Made by a program: the position numbers and the translations under genes. Shown here one piece after another: positions 35,769-44,583 of a stretch of DNA of 64,000 bases. This DNA comes from Tissierellia bacterium. GTDB taxonomy: Bacteria > Bacillota > Clostridia > Tissierellales > Peptoniphilaceae. Within the stretch, counting starts at the first letter, position 1, and each line of letters begins with the position of its first letter. The notes under the pieces were generated by a model. The model was not told where the DNA came from and searched no databases. It saw only the letters and a list, made by a program, of their open reading frames with translations. Where the stretch lies: positions 32,285 through 96,284 of the forward strand of contig JAUMZM010000001.1 in NCBI GenBank assembly GCA_030528125.1. The letters are read 5' to 3'.

Positions 35769-38321
35769 ATGAAACAAAAATTTGACGTTACAGGAATGAC
35801 TTGTGCAGCATGCCAAGCTAATGTTCAAAAAGCTGTTTCAAAATTAGGAGTCGACGATGTTAATGTAAGCTTAATGACAAATTCTATGAATGTAGAATAT
35901 GACAATAACAAATTAAGCGAAAAAGACATTATACAAGCTGTAGAAAAGATTGGCTATGGCGCAAATGTCAAGGGAGAAAAAGTCAAGAAAGAAGATTCGA
36001 AGAGTAAAGAATTAGAGATTCTAAAAAGACTTAAGATCTCAGTTGTTCTAACAGCTATACTTATGTATATAGCTATGGGACATATGATTAATCTTCCACA
36101 GATTCCATTTTTAGAAGGAATAGAAGGTGCAAGCAACTTCGCACTTACACAATTGCTTCTAGCAATTCCTGTTGTATTTGTAAATAGGAAGTTTTATATA
36201 AATGGATTTAAGGGATTATTTCATAGAGCTGCTAATATGGATACATTAGTAGCACTTGGTTCTCTTGCAGCTTTAGTTTATGGAATATTTGCATTGTATA
36301 GAATGAATTATGGATTTGCTACAAATAATTTAGAAATCGTTGAGATGTATAGACATAATCTTTATTTTGAATCTTCAGCTATGATACTTACTTTAATTAC
36401 AGTAGGTAAATATCTTGAAGAAAAATCTAAAGGTAAGACTAAATCATCTCTAGAAAGTTTAATGAAACTTACTCCCAAAACAGCTAACATAATAAGAGAT
36501 GGAGAAGAGATAAGTGTAAATGTCTCAAACATAAATAAGGGAGATATTATAGTAGTAAGACCTGGAGAGAGTATTGCAGTAGACGGAAGAATAGTAGAAG
36601 GTTCTTCACTTGTCGATGAATCTGTAATTACAGGAGAATCAATTCCAGTAGAAAAATCCAAGGGGGATGAAGTTATCTCTGCTACAATTAATAAGCAAGG
36701 TTCTTTTAAATTCGTTGCAGAGAAAGTAGGAGAAGATACTACAATCTCAAAAATCATAGAACTTGTAAATGATGCTAATGAAACAAAAGCACCTATTGCA
36801 AGACTTGCAGATAAGATAGCTGGAATATTTGTACCAACTGTAATTGTAATATCGATAGTAACATTTGTTGTATGGATGATAGCAAGAGGAGAAGTTGAAT
36901 TTGCTTTAAATATGGCAATATCAGTTCTAGTAATATCATGTCCTTGTGCTTTAGGACTTGCAACTCCAGTTGCTATAATGGTATCTACTGGAAAGAGTGC
37001 AGAGCTAGGATTACTTTTTAAAAATGCCGAATCACTAGAAAATCTTCATAAGATAGATACAATACTTCTCGATAAGACAGGAACTATTACAAGCGGTAAG
37101 CCAGAAGTTACAGATATATTAACTGATATGGATGAAAACAAGCTAATACAAATTGCAGCATCCATTGAAAATAAGTCAGAGCATCCTTTGAGTTTAGCAA
37201 TTTCAAATTATGCCAAAGAAAATGATATATCGATAAAAGAGATTTCTGATTTTAATTCTGTTTCTGGAAGAGGAATCGAAGCATCAATAGATAATAATAA
37301 ATACTTTGCCGGAAATAAGAAGTTTATGATGGAAAATTCTATTGACTTAGAAGATTTTGAAGAAAAAGCAAATACCTTATCCAACGAAGGAAAGACTTCA
37401 ATGTATTTTGCTTCTAAAGATAAAGTCATTGGTATAATTGCAGTTAAAGACAATCCTAAAGAAAGTTCTAAGATTGCAATAGATGAAATGAAATCTCTAG
37501 GATATGAAGTAATAATGGTCACAGGAGATAACGAGAAGACTGCAGAAGCTATAAGAAAAGATCTTAATATAGATAATAAGTTTGCAGAAGTAGTACCATC
37601 AGATAAAGATAAAGTAGTAAAGAAACTACAAGAAAAAGGTAAGAAAGTCTTAATGGTAGGAGATGGAATAAATGACGCTCCAGCTCTTGCAAGAAGTGAT
37701 ATTGGAGTTGCAATAGGAAATGGAACAGATGTAGCCATAGATTCAGCAGATGTGGTATTGATGAAAGATGACCTATTAGATGTAGTTAGTGCAATAGAAC
37801 TATCTAAAGCTACAATAAAGAATATAAAAGAAAATTTATTCTGGGCATTTTTCTACAATATATTAGGAATTCCAATAGCAGCAGGAGTATTCTATAATGC
37901 ATTTGGACTATCATTAAATCCAATGATTGGATCATTTGCGATGAGTTTATCATCATTATTTGTAGTGACAAATGCACTTAGATTAAGAAAATTTAAACCT
38001 GAATTTAAAAACGAAGATAGTATAAACCAAATTTATGAAAATAAATTAGAAAATAAAAACAAAAAAGAAATAAAAAAAGAAGAAAACAAGGAGGATAATA
38101 TGTTTTCAAAGAAAAAGACAGTAAATGTAGAAGGAATGATGTGTGAGAATTGTGCAAAACACGTAACAGAAGCATTAGAATCAGTAAAAAATGTAAAAAG
38201 TGCAAAGGTAAGCTTAGAGGATAAGAATGCCGTTATAAAATACAAAGATGATGTAGATGATAATGAAATAAAAGAAAAGGTAAAAGAAGCAGGATATAAA
38301 GTTACATCAATAGACGAGTAG
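35769..38321 (+). CDS. copA: Copper-translocating P1B-type ATPase fused to a C-terminal CopZ-like domain
   Basis: A Cu(I) export ATPase of 850 residues. The N-terminal heavy-metal domain has Cys12-Ala-Ala-Cys15. Eight membrane helices follow, with the ion-site motif Cys391-Pro-Cys393 in [11 protein letters not shown], the phosphorylation site Asp435 in DKTGT, an HP motif in SEHPL, and [12 protein letters not shown] for the P-domain. After the last helix a Lys/Glu/Asn-rich linker (about 745-777) joins a second heavy-metal domain with Cys792-Glu-Asn-Cys795. A C-terminal chaperone domain is unusual for CopA. It begins at an in-frame ATG with its own ribosome binding site, annotated separately. 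The csoR gene follows after 1 bp. Confidence 0.95.
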   Translation: MKQKFDVTGMTCAACQANVQKAVSKLGVDDVNVSLMTNSMNVEYDNNKLSEKDIIQAVEKIGYGANVKGEKVKKEDSKSKELEILKRLKISVVLTAILMYIAMGHMINLPQIPFLEGIEGASNFALTQLLLAIPVVFVNRKFYINGFKGLFHRAANMDTLVALGSLAALVYGIFALYRMNYGFATNNLEIVEMYRHNLYFESSAMILTLITVGKYLEEKSKGKTKSSLESLMKLTPKTANIIRDGEEISVNVSNINKGDIIVVRPGESIAVDGRIVEGSSLVDESVITGESIPVEKSKGDEVISATINKQGSFKFVAEKVGEDTTISKIIELVNDANETKAPIARLADKIAGIFVPTVIVISIVTFVVWMIARGEVEFALNMAISVLVISCPCALGLATPVAIMVSTGKSAELGLLFKNAESLENLHKIDTILLDKTGTITSGKPEVTDILTDMDENKLIQIAASIENKSEHPLSLAISNYAKENDISIKEISDFNSVSGRGIEASIDNNKYFAGNKKFMMENSIDLEDFEEKANTLSNEGKTSMYFASKDKVIGIIAVKDNPKESSKIAIDEMKSLGYEVIMVTGDNEKTAEAIRKDLNIDNKFAEVVPSDKDKVVKKLQEKGKKVLMVGDGINDAPALARSDIGVAIGNGTDVAIDSADVVLMKDDLLDVVSAIELSKATIKNIKENLFWAFFYNILGIPIAAGVFYNAFGLSLNPMIGSFAMSLSSLFVVTNALRLRKFKPEFKNEDSINQIYENKLENKNKKEIKKEENKEDNMFSKKKTVNVEGMMCENCAKHVTEALESVKNVKSAKVSLEDKNAVIKYKDDVDDNEIKEKVKEAGYKVTSIDE
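38088..38094 (+). promoter_or_regulatory. Internal Shine-Dalgarno sequence inside copA
   Basis: A full AAGGAGG, 5 bp before the in-frame ATG at 38100, within the linker coding sequence of copA. It encodes Lys-Glu-Asp in the fusion, so it could arise by chance in this Lys/Glu-rich stretch, but strength and spacing are ideal. Confidence 0.75.
38100..38321 (+). CDS. copZ: CopZ-like copper chaperone made by internal initiation within copA
   Basis: Starting at copA codon 778, the same frame encodes a 73-residue heavy-metal-associated domain ([18 protein letters not shown] opening, then [20 protein letters not shown] and ending GYKVTSIDE). This is the normal length and content of a free CopZ chaperone, which shuttles Cu(I) to CopA and CsoR. 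The internal ribosome binding site suggests that both a CopA-CopZ fusion and free CopZ can be produced. Alternatively the site is a relic of a recent copA-copZ fusion. Use of this start is inferred, not shown. Confidence 0.6.
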   Translation: MFSKKKTVNVEGMMCENCAKHVTEALESVKNVKSAKVSLEDKNAVIKYKDDVDDNEIKEKVKEAGYKVTSIDE

Positions 38322-38322
38322 T

Positions 38323-38595
38323 ATGAGAGCAGATAGAGATAAAACATTAAGAAAATTAAAAACTGTAAGAGGTCAAATTGATGGATTAATAAAAATGGTT
38401 GAAGAAGATAGATACTGTATAGATATATCAAACCAACTTTTAGCTTCAATATCTATATTAAAAAACATCAATAAAGATATCTTACACAGTCATCTTGAAG
38501 GTTGCGTTTATGATGCTATTAACAGAAACGACGAAGAAGATGCCAAAGAAAAGATAGATGAGATACAATTAATCCTCGACAAATTGAATAAATAA
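38323..38595 (+). CDS. csoR: Copper-sensing transcriptional repressor CsoR
   Basis: An all-helical tetrameric repressor of 90 residues. The Cu(I) ligand set is Cys32, His57 and Cys61, with spacing of 25 and 4 residues identical to the canonical Cys36/His61/Cys65 set. The N-terminal RKLKTVRGQIDGLIKMVEED block is typical. In this family Cu(I) binding releases DNA and allows export genes to be expressed. It lies 1 bp after copA with no evident ribosome binding site, so translation is likely coupled. Confidence 0.93.
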   Translation: MRADRDKTLRKLKTVRGQIDGLIKMVEEDRYCIDISNQLLASISILKNINKDILHSHLEGCVYDAINRNDEEDAKEKIDEIQLILDKLNK

Positions 38596-38597
38596 AA

Positions 38598-38646
38598 TAA
38601 AAGAATTGAAATACTTAAGAGTATATGGTATTTCAATTCTTTTTTG
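38598..38646 (+). terminator. Terminator of the copper operon
   Basis: A perfect 13-bp stem (38602-38614 with 38628-38640), a 13-nt loop and a T-run. An A-rich left flank could also serve the convergent queT transcript. Confidence 0.88.
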
Positions 38647-38693
38647 ATTTTAATACATCTATTAAATCTATAGAAAGAATCTAGATAATATAT

Positions 38694-39188
38694 TTAGAAT
38701 TCTTTTATAAATTTCATAAATGAGCTATTTTTTTCTAATAATTTAAAAACAATTACTCCAATTATAGAAACAACTATAAATTCACTTAACATAAAATAGA
38801 AAGTCATAAGAGAAAAACTTATTGTATTTTCTGTAAGCAGATAAGTTGTTATTGCTGGAATAATCATTGATAAGACTGGAAACAAACTTGCTATAAATAA
38901 GTTTTTAGCTTTTGGAATAAATAAGAAAGCTAGAAATGAAGCAAATGTTCCTAAGATTACATCAGGTAATCCTAAAGGTGATCCTAAATTTGCGATCGCA
39001 CAGCCTAATAATAACCCTGGTAAAAATTTCTTGTTATAAAATATCAATAATACTAGAATTTCACTAATTCTAAATTGTAAAGGGCCATAAGATAGGCTTA
39101 AAAATAAATAAGTTATTACAGCGTAAATTGCAGCAATAAATGCTGATTTTACGATGAAATTTGTGTCTTTAAAATTATAAGAACTCAT
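38694..39188 (-). CDS. queT: QueT-type queuosine precursor transporter
   Basis: A 164-residue membrane protein with about five helices. The QueT (DUF988) signature is clear: YGPLQFRISEILVLL, FLPGLLLGCAIANLGSPLGL and DVILGTFASFLAFL. It is the presumed substrate-binding component of an ECF-type importer for queuosine precursors such as preQ1. The ATG at 39186-39188 follows AAGGAGG by 5 bp; an earlier in-frame ATG would start inside the riboswitch aptamer. The preQ1-I riboswitch just upstream supports both the assignment and the start. Confidence 0.9.
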   Translation of the reverse strand: MSSYNFKDTNFIVKSAFIAAIYAVITYLFLSLSYGPLQFRISEILVLLIFYNKKFLPGLLLGCAIANLGSPLGLPDVILGTFASFLAFLFIPKAKNLFIASLFPVLSMIIPAITTYLLTENTISFSLMTFYFMLSEFIVVSIIGVIVFKLLEKNSSFMKFIKEF

Positions 39189-39193
39189 AATTT

Positions 39194-39233
39194 CCTCCTT
39201 GATTTTTTTAGAATGGGTCCCAAGAAACATTCC
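39194..39233 (-). ncRNA. preQ1-I riboswitch of queT
   Basis: Read on the minus strand: a 5-6 bp P1 stem (GGAAUG at 39233-39228, CAUUCU at 39215-39210) encloses a 12-nt loop, as in the Bacillus queC aptamer. The loop contains CUUG (39224-39221). After P1 comes an A-rich strand, then CAAG (39201-39198) that can pair with the loop CUUG to form the H-type pseudoknot. CAAG overlaps the Shine-Dalgarno AAGGAGG, so ligand binding should block translation. Confidence 0.8.
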
Positions 39234-39417
39234 GCACCAATTATAACATAAAAATACTAATAAAAAAACAACTTATAAATATAAAGAAATATAATCTTTG
39301 CATAAGCTTATATTTGAAATAGTGAAAAAGAATTATTATAAAAATAATATTTTATTTTAATAAAATAATAATTATTATAATAATTGGGTAAAGATATTAT
39401 AGAGAATCAAGAAAGGA

Positions 39418-40401
39418 ATGATTATATTGACAAACAAAATTTATTCATCAGTAAAATTACCCAAAGAAGCTTTGGACTTATTAAAAGATGAAGATATAGA
39501 ATTAGAAATGCATGATGAATTGACAACACCATCTGAGAAAGAGTTACTAGAAAAAAGTAAAGATGTAGATGCACTTATTACAGGAGTAAACGTAAGTATT
39601 ACATCTAAAATAATACAAGCTAATAAGAATCTAAAAATCATTGCAAATATTGGAGCAGGCGTAAATAATATTGATAATGAAAGTGCAAAAGAAAATGACG
39701 TTTATTTGACTAATACACCTAGTAGAGATTCTGTTGCCTCTACAGCAGAATTAGCTTTAACTCTTATGCTATCTTTGTCTAGGGGAGTTTTGAAAAACCA
39801 AGAACTTGTAAAAAACAATGAATTTAAAGGATGGCAAGTTATGGGATTTCTTGGAGAAAATCAAGTATCCTATAAAAACCTTTTTATTGTAGGACTTGGT
39901 AATATCGGAAAAGAAATAGCAAGAATGGCTAAGGCTTTTAATATGAATGTAAGTTACTATGATATTAAAGATAGATCGGAATTTAAAGATATAGAAAAAG
40001 AGATTGGCGTAGAATATGTAGACTTTGAAGAAGGTTTAAAAAATGCAGATTATGTAATACTTCAAATGAACTATACTGAAGATAATCATCATTTAATTGG
40101 AGAAAAAGAACTTAATATGATGAAAGAAAGCTCTTATCTAATAAATACAGCTAGAGGTGGGATTGTAGATGAGAAAGCTTTAGTAAAAGCTCTAAAAGAT
40201 AAAAAAATAAAAGGGGCAGCACTAGATGTTCATGAAGAAGAACCAAAGATAAATGAAGATTTGATAGGACTTTCTAATGTAGTATTGACACCACATATAG
40301 GAAATGATACTTATGAGGCAAGAATTGAAATGGCAAAGGTTGCAGTTAGTGAAGCACTAAGAGCATTAAAAGGCGAAGATCTCAAGTATCTTGTTGAATA
40401 A
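39418..40401 (+). CDS. D-isomer-specific 2-hydroxyacid dehydrogenase
   Basis: An NAD(P)-dependent oxidoreductase of the glyoxylate/hydroxypyruvate reductase group (327 residues). The nucleotide motif GLGNIGKEIA lies near residue 160. Catalytic residues are Arg in NTARGGIVDE, Glu in VHEEEP and His in TPHIGNDT. The substrate cannot be fixed from sequence; hydroxypyruvate, glyoxylate or branched 2-ketoacids are candidates. No serA or vanH context is present. AAAGGA lies almost against the ATG at 39418, so the TTG at 39427 (9 bp away) is a realistic alternative start. Confidence 0.88.
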   Translation: MIILTNKIYSSVKLPKEALDLLKDEDIELEMHDELTTPSEKELLEKSKDVDALITGVNVSITSKIIQANKNLKIIANIGAGVNNIDNESAKENDVYLTNTPSRDSVASTAELALTLMLSLSRGVLKNQELVKNNEFKGWQVMGFLGENQVSYKNLFIVGLGNIGKEIARMAKAFNMNVSYYDIKDRSEFKDIEKEIGVEYVDFEEGLKNADYVILQMNYTEDNHHLIGEKELNMMKESSYLINTARGGIVDEKALVKALKDKKIKGAALDVHEEEPKINEDLIGLSNVVLTPHIGNDTYEARIEMAKVAVSEALRALKGEDLKYLVE

Positions 40402-40535
40402 AGTAGTAATTATTGGATCTAATGATTTAAGCTTAGTTTAGTTAAACAGAAGATACAGTCGAAGGATTTAGAGAGATTTTATTTAATTAAGATTTCATAA
40501 AAATACAATAAATATAATAAAAAAATTAAAAACAC

Positions 40536-40563
40536 TTGACAAATTTCCGTAATAAATTATAAT
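40536..40563 (+). promoter_or_regulatory. Promoter of the metNIQ T-box transcript
   Basis: Consensus TTGACA (40536-40541), a 16-bp spacer and TATAAT (40558-40563). The transcript should start near 40570. Confidence 0.88.
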
Positions 40564-40569
40564 AATGAA

Positions 40570-40827
40570 AAGACAATGAGAAGAAGAGTAGCAGTATACG
40601 AATTTTACAGAGAGGTTCGCTTGGTGAAAGAACTAAAGGAAGATATTGTGAATATGGTCTTTTAGTCTCAAAGGCTGAATGGAAACTTTAGGTTTTTGCG
40701 GGGTTCTTTCCGTTACAAAAAGATAGTAATGAATTCGTTACTTAGTGAGGTGGTATCTGTGAAGGTATCATAAAATAAGGTGGTAACACGAACTTTCGTC
40801 CTTATGCATTAGCATAAGGACTTTTTT
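40570..40827 (+). ncRNA. T-box leader (methionine-specific) of metNIQ
   Basis: A leader of about 255 nt with a stem I region containing AGTA and AGAGAG/GGTG distal-loop elements. A specifier AUG at 40654-40656 is followed by a purine. The T-box core AAGGTGGTAACACG is at 40777-40790; its UGGU bulge fits the ACCA end of tRNA-Met. The terminator is a perfect 10-bp stem (40798-40807 with 40812-40821) with a T-run. Uncharged tRNA-Met should stabilise the antiterminator and turn on methionine uptake. The 439-bp gap between genes is filled by this element, plus about 130 bp before it with nothing recognisable. Confidence 0.93.
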
Positions 40828-40840
40828 AGTTGGAGGAATA

Positions 40841-41842
40841 ATGTTAGAGGTTAAAAATCTGAATAAGTCTTTTGATATGAAAAAAGATACTCTCCATGCA
40901 GTAAAAGATGTGAGTTTTAAAGTAGAAGATGGAGAAATTTTTGGAATAATAGGCTCATCAGGAGCAGGAAAGTCCACTTTGGTTAGACTTATAAATAGAC
41001 TTGAAGAACCAGATAGTGGAGAAATTATATTCAATGGAGATGATATTTTAAAACTAGACAAGAATGCTCTTTTAAACAAAAGAAAAGAGATTTCGATGAT
41101 TTTTCAAAGTTTTAATTTGTTTAATCAAAAAACAGTCTATAAGAATATATCATATCCTATGGAAATATCTAATTATAGCAAAGAAGAAATTGATAAGAAA
41201 GTAAATGATTTATTGGAATTTATAGGTCTAAAGGATAAAAAATACAATTATCCAACATCGCTTTCAGGTGGAGAAAGACAAAGAGTTGCAATAGCAAGAG
41301 CATTGGCATTAAACCCAAAGCTTATACTATCTGATGAATCAACATCAGCTCTAGATCCAAACACTACTAGACAAATATTAAGTCTACTTAGAAAAATAGT
41401 TAAAAAATACAATACTACAATCCTTCTTATAACTCATCAAATGGAAGTTGCAAAGGAAATTTGTGATAGAATTGCTGTTATGAATAAAGGAGAGATTGTA
41501 GAAATATCTGATGTAAAAACTATATTTGAAAATCCACAAAACGAACTTACTAAGTCTTTTATAAATAATCTTAGAGATGATATTAATGAAGATATACTAA
41601 AGAAAGATTATAAAGGAAGACTTATAAGAATAGTTTTCAATGAAGAAACTTTTGATAGACCTATAATCTCAGATGTAATCAAAAACACATCTTGTGATTT
41701 AAATATTATAAGTGGTAATCTAAATACATTAAGCTCAAAAAAAGTAGGTTCTACAATTGCAGAGATTATCTATGATGGAGATATCAATGATATCATTGAG
41801 GAATTTGAAAAATATAGAGTTAAAGTGGAGGTGATAAAATGA
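40841..41842 (+). CDS. metN: Methionine ABC transporter ATP-binding protein MetN
   Basis: The ATPase of the D/L-methionine importer (333 residues). The Walker A motif GSSGAGKST is near residue 38, the Q-loop IFQSFNLF, the signature LSGGERQR, Walker B LILSDESTSALDP and the switch His in ITHQM. The C-terminal 90 residues form the methionine-binding NIL regulatory domain (KGRLIRIVFNEETFDRPIIS). It is directly controlled by the Met T-box leader, 13 bp after its T-run, with a GGAGGA ribosome binding site. It overlaps metI by 4 bp. Confidence 0.96.
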   Translation: MLEVKNLNKSFDMKKDTLHAVKDVSFKVEDGEIFGIIGSSGAGKSTLVRLINRLEEPDSGEIIFNGDDILKLDKNALLNKRKEISMIFQSFNLFNQKTVYKNISYPMEISNYSKEEIDKKVNDLLEFIGLKDKKYNYPTSLSGGERQRVAIARALALNPKLILSDESTSALDPNTTRQILSLLRKIVKKYNTTILLITHQMEVAKEICDRIAVMNKGEIVEISDVKTIFENPQNELTKSFINNLRDDINEDILKKDYKGRLIRIVFNEETFDRPIISDVIKNTSCDLNIISGNLNTLSSKKVGSTIAEIIYDGDINDIIEEFEKYRVKVEVIK

Positions 41843-42495
41843 GTTTTAGTGAAATAATGGATTTATTATTACCTTCCACATTAGAAACAGTCGAGATGGT
41901 GTTCTTCTCAAGTGTTTTTTCAATAATTATAGGACTTTTATTAGCAATACTTCTATATACTATAAGAGAAGATGGATTAAATCCTAAGAAATCTTTGTAT
42001 AAAATCCTAGATATAATTGTAAATATACTAAGATCAATACCATTTGTAATACTTATGATTATAGTATTGCCACTTTCAAAAGTCATAGTCGGAACAAAAA
42101 TAGGAACAGCTGCCTCCATAGTTCCACTTACAATATGCGCAATACCATTTGTAGCAAGACTATTTGAAGATGAATTTACAGGAATAGATAAGGGAATCAT
42201 AGAAGCTGCTAAGTCAATGGGTTCTACTAATTCAGAGATTATTTGGAAAGTTGTAATACCAGAAACAATACCAGGTTTGATATCATCATCTACAAATCTA
42301 ATAATAAATTTGATAGGATATTCAGCAATGAGTGGATTTATAGGAGGTGGAGGACTAGGAAATCTTGCAATCCGTTATGGATACAATAGAAGAGAGAACT
42401 TGGTTCTTCTAGCATCAGTTGTAGCAATTGTAATATTGGTTCAAATCGTTCAATATATAGGAAGAAAACTTTCTATAAAAACAAATAAAAAATAA
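41839..42495 (+). CDS. metI: Methionine ABC transporter permease MetI
   Basis: A membrane permease of 218 residues with five predicted helices. Typical segments are LPSTLETVEMVFFSSVFSIIIG, NILRSIPFVILMI, the coupling loop IDKGIIEAAKSMGSTNSEIIWKVVIPE, and GYSAMSGFIGGGGLGNLAIRYGY near the end. It overlaps metN by 4 bp and is followed after 11 bp by the binding-protein gene. The ribosome binding site GGAGGTG lies inside metN. Confidence 0.95.
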   Translation: MSFSEIMDLLLPSTLETVEMVFFSSVFSIIIGLLLAILLYTIREDGLNPKKSLYKILDIIVNILRSIPFVILMIIVLPLSKVIVGTKIGTAASIVPLTICAIPFVARLFEDEFTGIDKGIIEAAKSMGSTNSEIIWKVVIPETIPGLISSSTNLIINLIGYSAMSGFIGGGGLGNLAIRYGYNRRENLVLLASVVAIVILVQIVQYIGRKLSIKTNKK

Positions 42496-42506
42496 AGGAG
42501 AAAAAA

Positions 42507-43364
42507 ATGAAAAATTCAAAAAAATTAATAACAGCAGTTTTAAGTTTAGGTTTATTATTAACAGCTTGTTCATCAAAAGATGATAACAATTCAAATACTG
42601 TAAGCTCAAACAATGTAAGTAATACACAACAAGCAGAAAAAATAGTTATCGGTGTATCACCTATGCCACATGCAGAGATTGCAGAAGTTGCAAAAGACTA
42701 TTTAGCTAAAGAGGGAATAGAACTAGAGATAAAAGTATTTGATGATTATGTAACACCTAATAATGCATTAGATGAAGGAGATATAGATGCAAACTTCTTC
42801 CAACATCATCCATATCTTGAAAACTTCAATAAAGAAAACGGATTATCTAATGTAGCTATTGCAAATGTTCATATAGAACCACTCGGATTATATTCAAAAA
42901 AATATAAATCTTTCGATGAAATAGAAGATGGAGCAGAGGTTATAATTCCAAATGATCCTACAAATGGAGCTAGAGCATTAAAGCTTCTTGAAGACAATGG
43001 ACTTATAAAAATAGATGAAAATGCAGGAACAGATGCAACAGAAAATGATATAACAGATAATCCTAAGAATCTAAAATTTGTAGCAATGGAAGCCCCTTCA
43101 ATTTCTAGAACATTTGACGATAGTGATCTTGCTATAATAAATTCTAATTATGCTCTACAAGATGGTCTATCACCAGTAGATGATACGATTGCAACAGAAT
43201 CAACTGATAGTCCTTATGCAAATGTAATAGCTGTAAGAAAAGAAGATAAAGATAGCGAAAAATCAAAGAAATTAATAGAAGCTTTTGGATCAAAAGAAGT
43301 AGAAGATTTTATAAATGAAAAATATAAGGGAGCAGTTATCCCAGCATTTAAAGAATTACAATAA
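42507..43364 (+). CDS. metQ: Methionine-binding lipoprotein MetQ (NlpA family)
   Basis: The substrate-binding protein of the methionine importer (285 residues). A signal peptide with lipobox LLTAC puts lipidated Cys21 at the mature N-terminus, followed by a Ser/Asn-rich tether to about residue 45. Family blocks are VIGVSPMPHAEIAE, FDDYVTPNNALDEGDIDANFFQHHPYL and NDPTNGARALKLLEDNGLI. It is the last gene of metNIQ, closed by its own terminator. The ribosome binding site is AAGGAG. Confidence 0.95.
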   Translation: MKNSKKLITAVLSLGLLLTACSSKDDNNSNTVSSNNVSNTQQAEKIVIGVSPMPHAEIAEVAKDYLAKEGIELEIKVFDDYVTPNNALDEGDIDANFFQHHPYLENFNKENGLSNVAIANVHIEPLGLYSKKYKSFDEIEDGAEVIIPNDPTNGARALKLLEDNGLIKIDENAGTDATENDITDNPKNLKFVAMEAPSISRTFDDSDLAIINSNYALQDGLSPVDDTIATESTDSPYANVIAVRKEDKDSEKSKKLIEAFGSKEVEDFINEKYKGAVIPAFKELQ

Positions 43365-43370
43365 TAATCT

Positions 43371-43398
43371 AAAAAGTGTCCTTAGGGGCACTTTTTTT
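43371..43398 (+). terminator. Terminator after metQ
   Basis: A stem AAAAGTGTCC/GGGGCACTTTT with a TTAG-type loop, followed by a T-run. Confidence 0.88.
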
Positions 43399-43402
43399 GA
43401 AT

Positions 43403-43431
43403 TTGTCATTATTTTATGATATTGTTATATA
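43403..43431 (+). promoter_or_regulatory. Promoter of the C39-like lipoprotein gene
   Basis: TTGTCA (43403-43408), a 17-bp spacer and TATATA (43426-43431). Confidence 0.65.
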
Positions 43432-43453
43432 GAATAAAAAGAAAGGAATATCT

Positions 43454-44335
43454 ATGAAAAAAGTTTTTGTAGCTTTAATAGCACTTTCTCTTCTTACATC
43501 TTGTGATAAAGTAACATGCGAGAACTGTGAAGATGAATATCAAAGCGATAATACACAATGGGAAGAAGTAGAAAGCGCAGGAGATGCTGTTCTAAAAAAG
43601 ATAGGTAAATTTATAGGGAAAACAGATGCATCTCTATTTGGTCCAAAAGAAAAGTCAGATGATATGGATACTTTGTATGCTAATGTTGAAAAATTATCTG
43701 AAGAAGATCAAAGAGCTGAATTTTTATTAGATAATTGGGATAGTCTAGAAGATCAAGAAAAATATCTCGTAGGCAATGATCCAGATGGATTAGAATTTGT
43801 TTATAATTATGAAACTGGGAATACTGATTTTGAATATTATCTAGGAGAAAGCAAAGATTATGGGAGATTAACTCCATACTATTTGCAATGGGATAATAGA
43901 TGGGGATATGAGCCTTTATATACAGGAAATATCGGATTTTATGGATGTGGGCCTACATCAATGGCTATGATATTATCAAGGCTTAAATCAGATGATACCA
44001 TAACACCGCTAGAAATATCAAAAGATGCCGAAGGATTCATGACTGAAGAAGGTATAAGCTGGGATTTCTTCCCATACGAAGCTCAAAATTATGGCCTATC
44101 AATAGAAGATATTCCATTAAATGAAGAAGAAATGAAGCTTGCTCTAGAAGATGGGCCTTTGCTTATTTCTGTAGATAGAGGATATTTTACAATATTTGGA
44201 CATATCCTTGTTATAGATTCATATAGCGATGGTAAATTTGTGATAAATGATCCAAATAGTTATACAAATTCTGAGATAAAATGGGATTTTGACGACATTA
44301 GCGATCAGATAGTAAGAATTTGGAAAATTTATTAA
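43454..44335 (+). CDS. Lipoprotein with C39-like (papain-fold) cysteine peptidase domain
   Basis: A 293-residue surface lipoprotein. The lipobox LLTSC has Cys17, and a further CENC lies just after it. An acidic linker of about 120 residues precedes a Peptidase_C39_2 domain (about 138-293). Oxyanion Gln145 lies in YYLQWDNRWGY, the nucleophile Cys165 in YGCGPTSMAM, the catalytic His in FGHILVIDSY (about 251) and a third polar residue in VINDPNS. All triad elements look intact, so it may be an active peptidase or amide-cleaving enzyme at the cell surface; the substrate is unknown. It is monocistronic, with an AAAGGA ribosome binding site. Confidence 0.87.
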   Translation: MKKVFVALIALSLLTSCDKVTCENCEDEYQSDNTQWEEVESAGDAVLKKIGKFIGKTDASLFGPKEKSDDMDTLYANVEKLSEEDQRAEFLLDNWDSLEDQEKYLVGNDPDGLEFVYNYETGNTDFEYYLGESKDYGRLTPYYLQWDNRWGYEPLYTGNIGFYGCGPTSMAMILSRLKSDDTITPLEISKDAEGFMTEEGISWDFFPYEAQNYGLSIEDIPLNEEEMKLALEDGPLLISVDRGYFTIFGHILVIDSYSDGKFVINDPNSYTNSEIKWDFDDISDQIVRIWKIY

Positions 44336-44342
44336 AAAAGAT

Positions 44343-44371
44343 TTGACAAACAAAAATCATGCTGGTATACT
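44343..44371 (+). promoter_or_regulatory. tRNA-Lys promoter
   Basis: Consensus TTGACA (44343-44348), a 17-bp spacer and TATACT (44366-44371), about 20 bp upstream of the tRNA. Confidence 0.9.
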
Positions 44372-44391
44372 AATAAGGTAGTCAAATGAGA

Positions 44392-44467
44392 GCACCATTA
44401 GCTCAGTTGGTAGAGCACCTGACTCTTAATCAGGGTGTCCAGAGTTCGAGTCTCTGATGGTGCACCA
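44392..44467 (+). tRNA. tRNA-Lys (anticodon CTT)
   Basis: A 76-nt cloverleaf including encoded CCA. The acceptor GCACCAT pairs with ATGGTGC, the D stem GCTC/GAGC, the anticodon stem CCTGA/TCAGG with loop CTCTTAA, and the T stem CAGAG/CTCTG with TTCGAGT. It has its own promoter and terminator, so it is a single-tRNA transcription unit. Confidence 0.97.
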
Positions 44468-44470
44468 GTA

Positions 44471-44504
44471 CGTCAATTAGCGTTGCTAGTTGACGATTTT
44501 TTTT
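44471..44504 (+). terminator. Terminator of tRNA-Lys
   Basis: An 11-bp stem CGTCAATTAGC/GCTAGTTGACG with one G-U pair and a T-run. Confidence 0.9.
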
Positions 44505-44518
44505 ACCCAAAAACAAAA

Positions 44519-44547
44519 TTGACTATAAGTTGGAAAAATAATATAAT
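44519..44547 (+). promoter_or_regulatory. acyP promoter
   Basis: TTGACT (44519-44524), a 17-bp spacer and TATAAT (44542-44547). Confidence 0.85.
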
Positions 44548-44583
44548 GATAAAACTATAATTAAGGAATTTATAGAGGTTAAT

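Noticed and set aside
39189..39230. Longer QueT N-terminus starting at 39230
   Set aside because: That ATG lies in the aptamer stem of the preQ1 riboswitch, while the ATG at 39188 has an ideal ribosome binding site.
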